Source of the DNA: JBBDYG01 sp040901765
GTDB taxonomy: Bacteria > Planctomycetota > Planctomycetia > Pirellulales > Lacipirellulaceae
Length of the DNA stretch: 64,000 nucleotides
Assembly: GCA_040901765.1 (NCBI GenBank)
Contig: JBBDYG010000040.1
Location: 310,001-374,000 of the forward strand
Reading direction: 5' to 3'
The notes under the pieces are model-generated. The model did not search any database, had not been told where the DNA came from, and saw only the letters and a program-made list of their open reading frames with translations. Each line of letters opens with the position of its first letter. Positions within the stretch are counted from its first letter, which is position 1. This document shows positions 26,898 through 37,845 of the stretch, piece after piece. Made by a program: the position numbers and the translations under genes.

Positions 26898-28568
26898 ATG
26901 AATTCCGCGTTTTTTGGCTCGGCTCTTATCGCTTTGGTTGGTGTCGGCGCCGGCAGCGCGGAGCCGTGGCAGTCGCACCTGCCGCCGGAGTGGCTGGGCA
27001 TCATCGTGGTGAGCGACCTGGCGGACTTCGATCGCCATACGGCCCGACTTGCGGAGCAATTTGGCATCGAGTCGCCCGGACTCGTGCGGTTGCGCCAATC
27101 GGCGGGACTAACGGAGGTGACTGACGCAGGCGGAAGTTGGCTCGCGGGACTGGCAAGAGGGCCGGTGGGTGCGGAAGAGGCGTATCCGTTTGCGATGATT
27201 CCGGTCACCGATTTCGCCGCGTTCGTGAAGGCGCTCGATGGCGACCTACGGGGAACTACGGCGGTGGTGACGCTCGCGCAGCAGGATTTGCTCGCGGGCA
27301 ATTGCGGGAGTTGGGCGCTGCTGATGAATCCCGATCAGCGGGAGATTCTGGAAAGTGTGATCGCGCGCGCGCCGGACGCTACGGCCATTCTTCAAGAAGA
27401 TCCAACCGCGACGAACGGGATTGCGTCAGCGCATGTTTCGAAATTGGGTTTGGAGTGGCTGGCCGAGTATCAGTCGGCGGGAGACCAACGCTCGCGGCAA
27501 CAGATGAGTGCGCGGAGAAAACGCGGGCTGGCGATGTTGTCGCTCGACGGGGCGAAGGAGAGTTTGATTCTCGATAAGCCAGTTTGGGAGTGGGTGGCAG
27601 CGACGTTCGAACGCGCGGGGATAACAATCGTCGTGGATGACACCGGTAAGGCGCGGGTGAAGATAGCGGCCGCTAAGCCGCAAGCGGCGAGTAACGCGAA
27701 ATTGGCGGACGAAAGTGAAGACGACGGTGTAATTGGCAATCGAGAATGGATATTCGCGGGAACCGTGCAGTTTTCACCGGAGTTAGGGGATTTGGCGACT
27801 GGGTGGCAACTCGCGGTCCTGAAGAGTTCGCCCGAAGAGTTTGGAATTAAGGAATTCTCCCCGGCCGAGATGACAGCGCTCGAAGGGTCGATAAAGAATG
27901 CAATCGGGCAGGTTGTTAATGCGAGATTCGCATCATTGTCGAGTCGCGACCTGCCCGTCCACGGCAATCGAGTCATGGTATTGGACGTGCAAAACGTGGA
28001 CGACTTTCTCGCGGCTTGCGGCGAGCTCATGCAAGCGTGGAATGCGATGATCGAGGCGTCGAAGGCGGAAGTGAAGCTGACGTTCTCGGCGGAACCCGTG
28101 GAGATTGCCGGACACGCGGGACAGCGGTTCTTCGTCGATATGGTGGAAGCGGTCGATGTGCCACGGTCGCCAGAGGTTGCCAAGGTGATGGCCGATATGT
28201 TCGGGCCAGAAGGCATTCTGAGTTGGTATGTCCTGCCGATGGCGGAAGGGCAAGTTGCGGTTGCGAACTTGCCGCGTGAGGAAGTGGAAACGCTAATACG
28301 GGACTTGAAGAACGGGGACGCTAAGCCGCAAGCGACGGGGGGAAGTGCGAGAATGAAGTTGGATACGTCGGCGTATGTCGATTGGGGCCAGCGCCGCGAC
28401 TTGACGGTGACGGGCGATACGGTGGGCGGTCCGCGATTCGTGCCGTTGCCGAAGTCGGACCCGCTCGAATCCAACCTAACCGTACGCGATGGAGCGGTGG
28501 AACTTGAGCTTGTGCTGCCACCGAGTTTACTGAAGACCCTAGGCAAGCACGCGCAGGAAACTCGGTAG
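26898..28568 (+). CDS. Secreted protein of unknown function
   Basis: A 556-residue protein with a signal peptide (MNSAFFGSALIALVGVGAGSA, cleavage near GSA-EPWQ). The remainder is a soluble alpha/beta sequence without a domain I can name. It has DLADFDRHTARLAEQFG near the start and a similar-looking segment VDDFLAACGELMQAW later, which may mean an internal duplication. The start ATG at 26898 follows from the signal peptide; the frame is open to 26754. Its stop codon is formed at the edge of the hairpin repeat that follows. Confidence 0.65.
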   Translation: MNSAFFGSALIALVGVGAGSAEPWQSHLPPEWLGIIVVSDLADFDRHTARLAEQFGIESPGLVRLRQSAGLTEVTDAGGSWLAGLARGPVGAEEAYPFAMIPVTDFAAFVKALDGDLRGTTAVVTLAQQDLLAGNCGSWALLMNPDQREILESVIARAPDATAILQEDPTATNGIASAHVSKLGLEWLAEYQSAGDQRSRQQMSARRKRGLAMLSLDGAKESLILDKPVWEWVAATFERAGITIVVDDTGKARVKIAAAKPQAASNAKLADESEDDGVIGNREWIFAGTVQFSPELGDLATGWQLAVLKSSPEEFGIKEFSPAEMTALEGSIKNAIGQVVNARFASLSSRDLPVHGNRVMVLDVQNVDDFLAACGELMQAWNAMIEASKAEVKLTFSAEPVEIAGHAGQRFFVDMVEAVDVPRSPEVAKVMADMFGPEGILSWYVLPMAEGQVAVANLPREEVETLIRDLKNGDAKPQATGGSARMKLDTSAYVDWGQRRDLTVTGDTVGGPRFVPLPKSDPLESNLTVRDGAVELELVLPPSLLKTLGKHAQETR

Positions 28569-28613
28569 CGTGGGCTTCCAGCCCACGCGAACGGCGGCTG
28601 CAAGCCGCCGCTA
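28566..28613. repeat. Paired hairpin repeat that carries both convergent stop codons
   Basis: Two hairpins, CGTGGGCT-TCC-AGCCCACG (28569-28587) and CGGCGGCT-GCA-AGCCGCCG (28592-28610), fill exactly the 42 bases between two convergent stops. Outer TAG (28566-28568) and CTA (28611-28613) are the stop codons of the two genes and also look like the ends of the repeat. Strong hairpins here can end transcription from both sides. Confidence 0.85.
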
Positions 28614-29882
28614 GGCGGTGGAACTCACGAGTTGTCCGGCGAGCCAGGTGTTAGTCGGGGCCGCGGTGTCGTGCAGGATTGCGGTGAGCTTGTCGTAGGC
28701 GTTGCCTTGCACGGTCGGTAGCGGAACGGTGGTCAAGTCGGCCAGAAGTCCCGGTCGGATGCCACCGACCGCATGCTCGACGCCGAGCGCTTCGGCGCCC
28801 GACATGGTGCCCATTCGCAGGACCGTTTCGACGGAAACGTGCGGATGGCGGCGGACAACTTCGCGCATTTCGCTCAACAGCGAAAGGTCGGGATTCGAGG
28901 CCCTACTATCCGTACCCAGGCAGACCCGCACGCCCAAGCTGAGCGCGTCGGCGAGCGGGTATTCGGGGTAGCCGAAAAATCCGTGAGATCGCGGGCAGTA
29001 AACGAGCGACATGGAAACCACGTGGCGGCCCATCATCGCGAGTGCCTGGTGGTCGAGGAAATTGCCGTGGACCAACAGAGCGCGGGGGGCCAGCGTCATC
29101 ATTCGTATGTAATCCATGGCAAGCGAGCCACGAGGAATCGCCCACAGATCCCACATGCCGCGTTCTTCGAGCAACTTCTGGAACGGGCCTTTGCCCTCGC
29201 GCAGTAGTTCGATTTCCTCCGGCGACTCGGCCAGGTGCATGGTGACTGGCAACCCCCGCTGCGATGCGGTAGAGACCAACTCGCGGATCAGCGGCGGCGA
29301 CACCGAGTAGGGCGCATGGGGGCTTACGCCGAGCCGATACCGCAAGTCGGCGGAGTGAGTCACTGACCCGGTAGTCGCCCGTAACGTCTCTTGCGCCACG
29401 TCGAGTCGGTTCTTGACTGCATTCAGCGACGAATTCGCACGGGCTTGTGAGAACCCGATCGCTTCCTGAAAGACGACCAGTCGCGGCGTCGGTCCCACGC
29501 AAGGATAAGCGGACGGGTCGGCGGTCGAAATTTCGCCAGCCGTCGTGACACCTTGTGCCAGCAGCTCCACACAGCCCTTGGCAATCGCCTGCGAAGTTTT
29601 GGTGCGTTGTTGACGTCGGCTGATTACCAGCCGCACCCAATCGGGAAGCGAGACGCCGCGTTTGCCGAGCGGCTTTTTTAGATCGCTAAACTCAAGGTGC
29701 GTATGCGTATTGATCAGGCCGGGTATCAACGCGACGTTGCCCAGATCCTGGACCTCCACATTCCGGGGCGCGGTGCGGCCGACCTGGACGATCCGCTCTC
29801 CTTCGATCGTCACGACACCCTCCTCGATCGGCGGAGAGACGACGGGGAAAACAACTCGGGCTCGTAGGGCGACGGGGGTCAT
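28611..29882 (-). CDS. Amidohydrolase, candidate aminodeoxyfutalosine deaminase
   Basis: A 423-residue protein of the cytosine-deaminase/chlorohydrolase branch of metal-dependent hydrolases. Metal-site motifs are in order: THTHLE (His60, His62), SPHAPYS, MHLAES, VHGN and GTDSRASNPDL. These enzymes deaminate or hydrolyse purine-like substrates. It is the last gene of a - strand run that starts with mqnA and mqnC, which fits the amidohydrolase MqnX that deaminates aminodeoxyfutalosine to futalosine. That assignment rests on context; other nucleoside or guanine deaminases share the motifs. A heptamer array sits just upstream. Confidence 0.85.
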   Translation of the reverse strand: MTPVALRARVVFPVVSPPIEEGVVTIEGERIVQVGRTAPRNVEVQDLGNVALIPGLINTHTHLEFSDLKKPLGKRGVSLPDWVRLVISRRQQRTKTSQAIAKGCVELLAQGVTTAGEISTADPSAYPCVGPTPRLVVFQEAIGFSQARANSSLNAVKNRLDVAQETLRATTGSVTHSADLRYRLGVSPHAPYSVSPPLIRELVSTASQRGLPVTMHLAESPEEIELLREGKGPFQKLLEERGMWDLWAIPRGSLAMDYIRMMTLAPRALLVHGNFLDHQALAMMGRHVVSMSLVYCPRSHGFFGYPEYPLADALSLGVRVCLGTDSRASNPDLSLLSEMREVVRRHPHVSVETVLRMGTMSGAEALGVEHAVGGIRPGLLADLTTVPLPTVQGNAYDKLTAILHDTAAPTNTWLAGQLVSSTA

Positions 29883-29894
29883 TCGGAATGGGGG

Positions 29895-29927
29895 TTTGGG
29901 GATTTGGGATTGGGGATTTGGGAATTG
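29895..29927. repeat. Heptamer tandem repeat (TTTGGGA/TCCCAAA type)
   Basis: Units such as TTTGGGG, ATTTGGG, ATTGGGG and ATTTGGG read head to tail on the + strand in the 45-base gap between the ABC/CPBP stop codon and the amidohydrolase start. The same unit (reverse AATCCCA) occurs at 45679 inside a coding region. Confidence 0.8.
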
Positions 29928-32207
29928 TCACGACAAGTCTTGGGCCAGTGGGCGCTGGACGGGTTGAAGGCGGGCTTCGGTGAGTCGTTCTTCCGCGGAC
30001 TTTGGCGAGTCGAGGCGGTGGAACCACCACAGCAGGGCCAGCGTTACCAGACCACCCGTTACAACCACCGCCGGCGAAAACACTTGGAGACGGTCATGCG
30101 TGGGTTGAAAGAATTGGTCGAATAGCGGTTTGGATTCTGCCAGTTTTGTGAGCCGCTCGCCCCAATGGCCCAATGTGAGCGATAGCCCATTGTACGCAAA
30201 ATGGAACAGGATGCAGGGTGCTAAATGGCCCGATTGGACGGCAATGTAGCCAATCAAGACCCCCGTGACCGCCGCGGCCAGCGACTGCTGGAGCAGGGCA
30301 GTGTGGGCCATTCCGAACAGGACAGCGGTGAGCACGATGGCCCACCATTTATGGCCCAGGTGCCGCAGGCCAGATAGTACAAAGCCGCGGAATGCCAACT
30401 CCTCGCACACCGCGGGCAGGAGGGCCATGAGAAGCAGTATCTTCCACAGTGACGGAGAGGATTGGAGCAGCTGGGCAAAAGGGCTATCGGCCAGCGACTC
30501 CATGTCAATCGGATAGAGCTGGCGGATCCATTCTCCAACTTGCAATCCCACCGGAAAAAAGGCCACCGCCAGCGCAACTGCGGCGAGCAGCGTCGCGGGG
30601 CGCGGCCAGCCGGCCAACAGTAGTGACTGTTGGGGGTTTCGCGTGAACAAGAACGCCATCGCCAATGCCGGCACGACAATGCAAAGCTGGGTAATCAGCA
30701 CGACCTGCACGAGGAGACCGAAGTGCGGTTCCGAGGGAAGGCTCGTCAGCGCGAGTCCCGCAAAAAACTTGACGAGAAAGATAATCGCGACACAGGCTAA
30801 CGCCGCACCCACGCTCGGGGTTGCCTTGCGGTCGCGCACCAGATGAATCAACCACGCGCGCAATTCGAACCGTTCGTTCTCGCGGAATAACACCGACTCC
30901 TGATTAAATAGTTCGATGGCCCATCGCACCGCGAGCCAGCAGCAGCCGAGTGTGACGACCACGACAGGAAGCACGAATGGAACAACGCGCTGGTAGTCGC
31001 CTTCCATCAATCCACGCAATAGGAAGCTGAGACCCGTGACGGGAATCAGGCTGTTGCCGAGGTTTAGCTCCGTTCCCGGCGACATCGGCGCGAGCATGAG
31101 CGGGAGCGTAATCATGAACAGCGGCATGAAGTAGTACTGGCCTTCCTTCGTGCTGCGGGCGAAGGCGGCGCACGCCAAGCTCAGGGCGCTGAACAAAGCG
31201 GAAATTGGCAATAACGCGAGTACGATCCAAAAGATCGAAATAAGCGGTGGCATGGCGAACAGGCTGGCGCCCCCGGGTACTGCGGCGGACATCTGGCGGA
31301 CCACAAAAGCGGCGGTAAAGCCCATGCTGGCGAGATTCAACAGTGCGGTGAACACGCTGAATAGCATTACCGTGAGCAACTTGCCCCAGACGATTTCGCT
31401 GCGCTGCGCAGGGCTGGCAAGTAGGGCTTCGAGCGTGCCACGCTCCTTTTCGCCCGCGCACAGGTCAACTGCCGGGTAGAACGCTCCGGTAAGTGCCCAC
31501 AGAAAGACGATGAAGGGAAGCAGTTTTGAGTACAGGGCCGCTTGCTTCTGCTCTCGTCCAGCTACATCGATCGATTCCAGCTCAAAGGGCTGCGTGATGT
31601 TGATCGGAACGTGGCTCTCCCGCAGGTTTCGCTCGACGATCTTCGCCATCCATCGGTCGATTGCTCGATCGACTCGCATCTTAGCTACGGGCGATGCTTC
31701 CCGCGGCGAGTGAAAAAGAACGATCGGCTTAAGCTCCTCTACCGGCTCGCTTTGGACTGTGTCGGCCGGTTCTCGATTTTGCAGTCGCTGGTGTATACGC
31801 GCCAGTTTCTCGGCAAAGCCATCGGGAAAGTACACCACGGTATCGGCAGTTCCAGCAATCAATTCGCGGCGGCCCTCGGCGATAACGTCAGCTTCCGATT
31901 TCCCTTCGGCCGATTGCTCTTCAACGTGGAGGAGCTGCGCTTCATGGGGTGCAGCGAATAGATCCGCTGCGAAGCGGCCGTTTTCAATCAGCGGCGGCAA
32001 GGTTGGCGCATCGCGGAGTTGTTCGGCGCCGACGATCAAGACGGTCGATTCGTGCTTCCTCATGAACTGCGCAAGCTGCATGAATGTCGTGCCCAACAGC
32101 GGATAGAGCAGAATCGGCAGCACGCAGATCATGAACAGCATCCGCCGATCGCGGAGCTGATCGCGTGTTTCCCGCGCCCATATTAGCCGCACGTTGTGCC
32201 AGTTCAT
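29928..32207 (-). CDS. ABC-2 permease fused to a CPBP-type intramembrane protease
   Basis: A 759-residue membrane protein with two parts. The first half looks like an ABC-2 (NatB-like) permease: one N-terminal helix, a large extracellular loop and further helices with CAGEKERGTLEALLASPAQRSEIVWGK, the usual coupling region. The C-terminal third is a CPBP (Abi/CAAX-like) protease with EELAFRGF around residue 602 and later FGMAHT and FHFAYNG, the expected glutamate and histidine metal or catalytic positions. It overlaps the ABC ATPase gene by 4 bases, so they form one exporter, perhaps for Na+ or a peptide that the protease matures. Confidence 0.85.
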   Translation of the reverse strand: MNWHNVRLIWARETRDQLRDRRMLFMICVLPILLYPLLGTTFMQLAQFMRKHESTVLIVGAEQLRDAPTLPPLIENGRFAADLFAAPHEAQLLHVEEQSAEGKSEADVIAEGRRELIAGTADTVVYFPDGFAEKLARIHQRLQNREPADTVQSEPVEELKPIVLFHSPREASPVAKMRVDRAIDRWMAKIVERNLRESHVPINITQPFELESIDVAGREQKQAALYSKLLPFIVFLWALTGAFYPAVDLCAGEKERGTLEALLASPAQRSEIVWGKLLTVMLFSVFTALLNLASMGFTAAFVVRQMSAAVPGGASLFAMPPLISIFWIVLALLPISALFSALSLACAAFARSTKEGQYYFMPLFMITLPLMLAPMSPGTELNLGNSLIPVTGLSFLLRGLMEGDYQRVVPFVLPVVVVTLGCCWLAVRWAIELFNQESVLFRENERFELRAWLIHLVRDRKATPSVGAALACVAIIFLVKFFAGLALTSLPSEPHFGLLVQVVLITQLCIVVPALAMAFLFTRNPQQSLLLAGWPRPATLLAAVALAVAFFPVGLQVGEWIRQLYPIDMESLADSPFAQLLQSSPSLWKILLLMALLPAVCEELAFRGFVLSGLRHLGHKWWAIVLTAVLFGMAHTALLQQSLAAAVTGVLIGYIAVQSGHLAPCILFHFAYNGLSLTLGHWGERLTKLAESKPLFDQFFQPTHDRLQVFSPAVVVTGGLVTLALLWWFHRLDSPKSAEERLTEARLQPVQRPLAQDLS

Positions 32208-33079
32208 GAGAACTCAGTCCCCAGACTCGCGGCCTCTTGGGATGCCCAAACGTAGTCGTGGGGAGATGCAACCGCGAGATCTTCAGCGTCGCGGATGAGA
32301 TGAAAGAATAATTCTTCGAGGTCGGATTGCCCGTGTTTGTCGCGAAGTTCATCGACCCCGCCTTCGGTGAGCATCCGCCCGCGGTGAAGGATGGCAATGC
32401 GGTCACAAAGCCGCTCGGCCTCTCGCATGATGTGGGTCGAAAAGACGACGCACTTGCCTTGCTCGCGCAGCTCTTGAATCGTGTCCAGCAGAGTTCGAGC
32501 GGCCAGCACGTCGAGGCCGCTGGTCGCTTCGTCGAACACCAGCACCGGCGGATCGTGGACCAAAGCGCGGGCGATTGAAACTTTCTGTTTCATTCCGGTA
32601 GACATCTTGCCGCCTAAAAGATCGCGGATTTCCAACATTTGCAGCCGGCGGAAGATCGTTTCCATGCGGCCGTGGAGCAGGTGGTCGTCGAGACCATGCA
32701 GCCGGCCAAAGTACTCGACGGTCTCCCAGGCCGACATCCGGTCGTAGATCGCCGTGTTAGAGGAGATTACGCCAATTTGCCGGCGCACCATGCCGGGTTG
32801 AGTGAGGCAGTCGAAGCCATTGACCTGAGCGGACCCAAAACTTGGCTGAAGCACCGTTCCAAGGATTCTCAGGGCGGTGGTTTTGCCTGCGCCATTGGGA
32901 CCGAGCAACCCGTATACTTCGCCCGGCTGGGCGTCGAAGGTGAGCCGATCAAGCGCAACGAAGCGACCGCGACGGAGATCGTCATAGACCTTCGTGAGGC
33001 CGAGCGCTTGGATCATTCCACTGACCGGGACGGTGGCGGGGTTCGAATCGTCCGCCTGCCGGGCGGAGTCTTTGAGCAC
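32204..33079 (-). CDS. ABC transporter ATP-binding protein (NatA-like)
   Basis: A 291-residue ATPase with Walker A GPNGAGKTT, signature LLGGKMSTGMKQKVSIARAL, Walker B VLVFDEATSGLD and the switch FSTHIM. It should power the permease-protease fusion encoded next with a 4-base overlap. The first in-frame start is a GTG at 33079, but homology begins at the ATG at 33016 (MIQALGLTKVYDDL), which may be the real start. It lies 28 bases after mqnC. Confidence 0.9.
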   Translation of the reverse strand: MLKDSARQADDSNPATVPVSGMIQALGLTKVYDDLRRGRFVALDRLTFDAQPGEVYGLLGPNGAGKTTALRILGTVLQPSFGSAQVNGFDCLTQPGMVRRQIGVISSNTAIYDRMSAWETVEYFGRLHGLDDHLLHGRMETIFRRLQMLEIRDLLGGKMSTGMKQKVSIARALVHDPPVLVFDEATSGLDVLAARTLLDTIQELREQGKCVVFSTHIMREAERLCDRIAILHRGRMLTEGGVDELRDKHGQSDLEELFFHLIRDAEDLAVASPHDYVWASQEAASLGTEFS

Positions 33080-33107
33080 CGGCGATGCGGCAACTCGTTA
33101 CTAGAGA

Positions 33108-34224
<1,117 letters not shown>

Positions 34225-34247
<23 letters not shown>

Positions 34248-35067
34248 CGACTTCACTCTCCTCAAACAGCGGGCCAGATAGGGGTGCCAGGCCTAACTCC
34301 ACGCAGTGCCGGTGGAACAAGGCCAGCCCACGGCGCTCCTGGCGTCCGAGTCGAAACCAGAGTTTATCGCGCAAGTAATCACGAACGAGTGCCAGGGGCA
34401 GCCCGAGTATATCTGCTTCGCGGTGCGCGATTGCGTCGATGCGCTGAAGTCCGCAATTCCGCGACGCCGAGAACGTTGGTTCAATTGCTGCGGTATCAAT
34501 ACCGGGCCGGGCGACCCAGGTTGCAAAGACAAACGGCAAGCCGGTCCATTGCCACCACCGCTCACCAAGATCCCACACCTCAACGAACGACTCGTGAATG
34601 TCGAACATCGCACGGTCGCCGATCAACAACACGGCATCGGCAGTTGAGTCCGCGATGCCAGCCCCGATAGGAAGAGTCGACAGTTCGGGCTGAAGTTCGA
34701 ACTGGCGTGACAACAGCACACGGGCAAGTGCCCCGCTGGTACGGGAACCCTCATCGAGATCGAGCGTACGCACATCCTGTGGCGGCACACGAAAAAACAG
34801 CTTGACGCTCCAAACCGGTCCCCGGCAGGCGATGCAGGCATCGGAGACAAGCTGCCAATTAGGGTGGCGGAAATACTCGAACACCGGTAGCAATGCGACA
34901 TCCAATTGGTCTGCCGCGAGTGCGTCGGCCAGCCGGCTTGGCAAGTCGAAGATGACCCGAAAATCGGGCGTCGACTGGGCCAAGCCTTCCACCAGCGGTT
35001 TGGAATTCAAATAGTTGACCGCTCCCACTCGGATTCGCTTGTCGCGTTCTGGAGCTTGAATCGGCAT
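34225..35067 (-). CDS. mqnA: Chorismate dehydratase of the futalosine pathway
   Basis: A 280-residue MqnA/MqnD-family protein. IRVGAVNYLNSKPLVEGL and LDEGSRTSGALARVLL are the typical substrate-site segments of MqnA, which removes water from chorismate to give 3-enolpyruvylbenzoate, the first committed step to menaquinone by the futalosine route. MqnD is shorter in its second motif and is not expected together with mqnC first. It overlaps mqnC, so the two are coupled. The remaining genes (mqnE, mqnD, mqnB) are not in the window. Confidence 0.9.
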
Positions 35068-35182
35068 GGAATCTCTCGGAGGAAATCAACTGCTTCGTGA
35101 CCGCGAATTATAAGCCGCGGGACCAGCCCTCGCCAAGGCGGACTCACGCTTCCAACCGCGAATCGTGCTGCGAGTTAACTCG

Positions 35183-36994
35183 TTAAATGAATTCGAGTTT
35201 GCGGAAAGCCCGCAGGCCGCGACCGAGCGGCACGATGGTCGCCACAGCGCAAACCACGATCGCCATCCCGGTTCCAGCCACCAACCACAGCCGCAGGTAC
35301 TGCGGGTTGAGAATCGAATCGCGCAAGGAGCTACGGTCGGCGATCAGGTAAAAATGGCACGGCAGTGCCGTCAGCACAACAATCGCGATGATATACAGCG
35401 CGCTGAGGACGAGATTGAGTGTCCCGCCAAAGCCGGCCGCAATCTTGGAAGGCGAAGGCTCGCGGAAGTTGGGCATGGTCGCACCCAGCCCAACGGCAAT
35501 TGCGGCCAGGCCGATGCAAAGCAGCACAGTCGTTAGCTGGTGGACCAGCACCACTAACAGCGGCACTTGCAGCATCAAGTCGCTTAGCAAGATTAATATG
35601 GAACACGGAATCCACGAGCCAAGGGCCGCAAACACGAACTTGCTCCAGACAATCGTTTCGCGGCGAATCGGCAGCAGCCCAAGTATCCAGAACCGCTGAC
35701 CTTCGAGGCTCAGCATGGGATAAATGAAGCGTGTTGTGAATGTGGACAGGATCAGCCCCACGACCGCCAGATTCAGAAAGCTGACCATGTTCAGCCAGGT
35801 GATGTAGCTGATGTCGCTGGTGGGGTTGTTGAAGCGGTCCACATTGAGGAAATAAAGGCCCAGCAAACCGAAGAAGATCAGGAACTGGGACCATTGCACG
35901 GGATCGCGACGCAGAAGCCGCCAATCTTTCACGAGCAGCAGTCTCACCGGGGCCGGAAAGGGGCTCAATATCCAATTCGCGATGCGATCGAGCCAACTCA
36001 CCCGCGCCTTGCGAGCCTTCACAAATCGGCAGTCGAGGCTGCTGAAGCCGGATCGTAGCCACCGCTTCCCCGCCGCGACGGTCAACAGGTGGCACATGAG
36101 CGCATTGGAGATGAGCAGCGCCAGATACATGCAACTTTGCAAGACCGGCAAGTCAAAGCGGGAGGCGTCGATCATCGCCACGGGCGTTTGCCGGGCGGCC
36201 TCGAGCAAGCCGTTGGCCAGCCACGAACTGGGCAGCCATTCTTCCTGCGTGAAGCCGAATCGGCGCAGCGTCTCCTCGAACCAATCCTTCCCAAATAATC
36301 GAGCCTGATTGCTACTCACCGTTCGCCAGATCGAATCAAAGGCGAAAACGATCACCGAGATCGCAGCGACACCCACAATGACGCGACGCATCTGCGGAAG
36401 CTTGTGGACGATAAACAGGCAACAGATCGATCCGATGCCGCAAGGAATATAGACGAACGCGATAATCAACGGCAGGATGAGCGCGTAGTAGTACCACGAG
36501 GCCCCCACCACCCAGCCGTAGGCAACCATCATCGGACTGGCCAACAGGAAGAATCCCCAGCTACTAAACAGGACGGCTTCTTGAAATTTGTGAAGCACGA
36601 TCCGCTCGGTGCGGATCGGCAGCGTCAGCAAAAAACGTGTCTCCGGCGAGTGGAATAAATTGCCGTAAATAATGATGCCGGCCGAGAAGACGAGCATCAC
36701 GTTGAGCGACGCGAAAAACAGGTGAAAAACGAACTGCACCGTTTGCGCATGATAGTGCTCGCCTGGCGGTCCCACGTGCTTCACAATGAAGTCGAACCCC
36801 GCATAGAAGAGCGCGAACAAGCCCGACCAGAACAGCAGACTCAACGATAGCACCAAGCTCGTGCGAAGCCGAGCGGTGGTAAAGTGCTGTTGTAATTGCG
36901 CCCGGCCGATTTGCCAGCGCGCGCGCCAAAATATTTGCGCCTCTCGGTCTTCGGAAGGAAGGCTGGCAGGCGGCAATTCGCTGGATTCGATCAT
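35183..36994 (-). CDS. ABC exporter permease
   Basis: A 603-residue membrane protein with about 12 hydrophobic segments in two halves, preceded by a short cytoplasmic N-terminus. Segments such as TSLVLSLSLLFWSGLFALFY, VFHLFFASLNVMLVFSAGI and MVSFLNLAVVGLILSTF are clear helices. No domain beyond a putative ABC-2-type exporter can be named. It lies 27 bases downstream of an ABC ATPase, which should energise it. The cargo is unknown. Confidence 0.8.
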   Translation of the reverse strand: MIESSELPPASLPSEDREAQIFWRARWQIGRAQLQQHFTTARLRTSLVLSLSLLFWSGLFALFYAGFDFIVKHVGPPGEHYHAQTVQFVFHLFFASLNVMLVFSAGIIIYGNLFHSPETRFLLTLPIRTERIVLHKFQEAVLFSSWGFFLLASPMMVAYGWVVGASWYYYALILPLIIAFVYIPCGIGSICCLFIVHKLPQMRRVIVGVAAISVIVFAFDSIWRTVSSNQARLFGKDWFEETLRRFGFTQEEWLPSSWLANGLLEAARQTPVAMIDASRFDLPVLQSCMYLALLISNALMCHLLTVAAGKRWLRSGFSSLDCRFVKARKARVSWLDRIANWILSPFPAPVRLLLVKDWRLLRRDPVQWSQFLIFFGLLGLYFLNVDRFNNPTSDISYITWLNMVSFLNLAVVGLILSTFTTRFIYPMLSLEGQRFWILGLLPIRRETIVWSKFVFAALGSWIPCSILILLSDLMLQVPLLVVLVHQLTTVLLCIGLAAIAVGLGATMPNFREPSPSKIAAGFGGTLNLVLSALYIIAIVVLTALPCHFYLIADRSSLRDSILNPQYLRLWLVAGTGMAIVVCAVATIVPLGRGLRAFRKLEFI

Positions 36995-37020
36995 GAAGGC
37001 GTCGGTGGGTTACGCGCAGG

Positions 37021-37827
37021 TCATCGAGCGGCATCTTGCAACATCGCCGCGTCGGGCGCGTGCATGCCGTTCTGCCGTGCTCCGCCAACCAGCTCGTGAT
37101 CGTGCATCATCTGCAAGTAAATCGCTTCCAACGATTGATCGCCGGTTTTGTGCCGCTCCCGCAGTTCGGCGACCGTTCCGACAAAGATCAATCGGCTGCG
37201 ATACATCACACCGATGCGATCGGCGATTTCTTCCGCGACAGTCAGCGTATGGGTAGACATCAGCACGCAAAGTCCTCGCTCGACTTCTCGTCGAAGCAAG
37301 TCCTTCACCAGTCGAATGCTGTGGGGGTCGAGCCCCACCAACGGTTCGTCGACCACCAAGACCTGCGGCGAATGCATTAACGCGGCGGCAAAGACCGTGC
37401 GCTGCTTCATGCCGTGGGAGTAGCTTTCCGTCAGGTCGTCGACAAAGCCCGCCAAGCCAAATCGATTGATCTCGCGCTCCATGTGGGCGGCTACCTGATG
37501 AGCGTCGAGGCCGTACATCTCGGCGACGAACTGCAGAAATTCCCGCCCCGAAAGCTTGTCGTATAAAAAAGGTTGATCGGGAACGTATCCGATCAGCTTC
37601 GTCGCTTCGCGCGTTTGTGCCACGAGATCGCTGCCACCGACACGCACGCGGCCTTGGGCCGGCTGCAGCAGTCCGACCAGCATCTTGATGGCGGTGGTTT
37701 TTCCGGCGCCGTTATGCCCCAGCAGCGCAAACAACTCGCCCCGCGCAATCTCCAGGTTCAAGTCGGAGACGGCCACCTTCGTGCCATAGTTCCGGCTCAC
37801 GCTCTCGAATTCGATCATTGAAACCAT
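37021..37827 (-). CDS. ABC transporter ATP-binding protein
   Basis: A 268-residue ATPase with Walker A GHNGAGKTT, signature YSHGMKQRTVFAAAL, Walker B VLVVDEPLVGLD and switch STHTL. The signature segment has SHGM in place of LSGG, as in many ABC-2 exporters. It should pair with the permease encoded next. Starts at 37839 (TTG), 37827 (ATG) and 37818 (ATG) are possible; I chose the middle one. The C-terminal 40 residues are polar and extend past the ATPase domain. Confidence 0.88.
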   Translation of the reverse strand: MVSMIEFESVSRNYGTKVAVSDLNLEIARGELFALLGHNGAGKTTAIKMLVGLLQPAQGRVRVGGSDLVAQTREATKLIGYVPDQPFLYDKLSGREFLQFVAEMYGLDAHQVAAHMEREINRFGLAGFVDDLTESYSHGMKQRTVFAAALMHSPQVLVVDEPLVGLDPHSIRLVKDLLRREVERGLCVLMSTHTLTVAEEIADRIGVMYRSRLIFVGTVAELRERHKTGDQSLEAIYLQMMHDHELVGGARQNGMHAPDAAMLQDAAR

Positions 37828-37845
37828 GAACTTGGACAATCCTGT

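Noticed and set aside
29895..29927. Telomere-like TTTGGGA repeat
   Set aside because: Only four to five units, inside an operon, and one of several heptamer arrays with unrelated sequences. No sign of a linear end.
33045..33060. GGTTCGAATC as the T-loop of a tRNA gene
   Set aside because: No acceptor stem or anticodon arm can be formed around it, and it lies within the ABC ATPase coding region.
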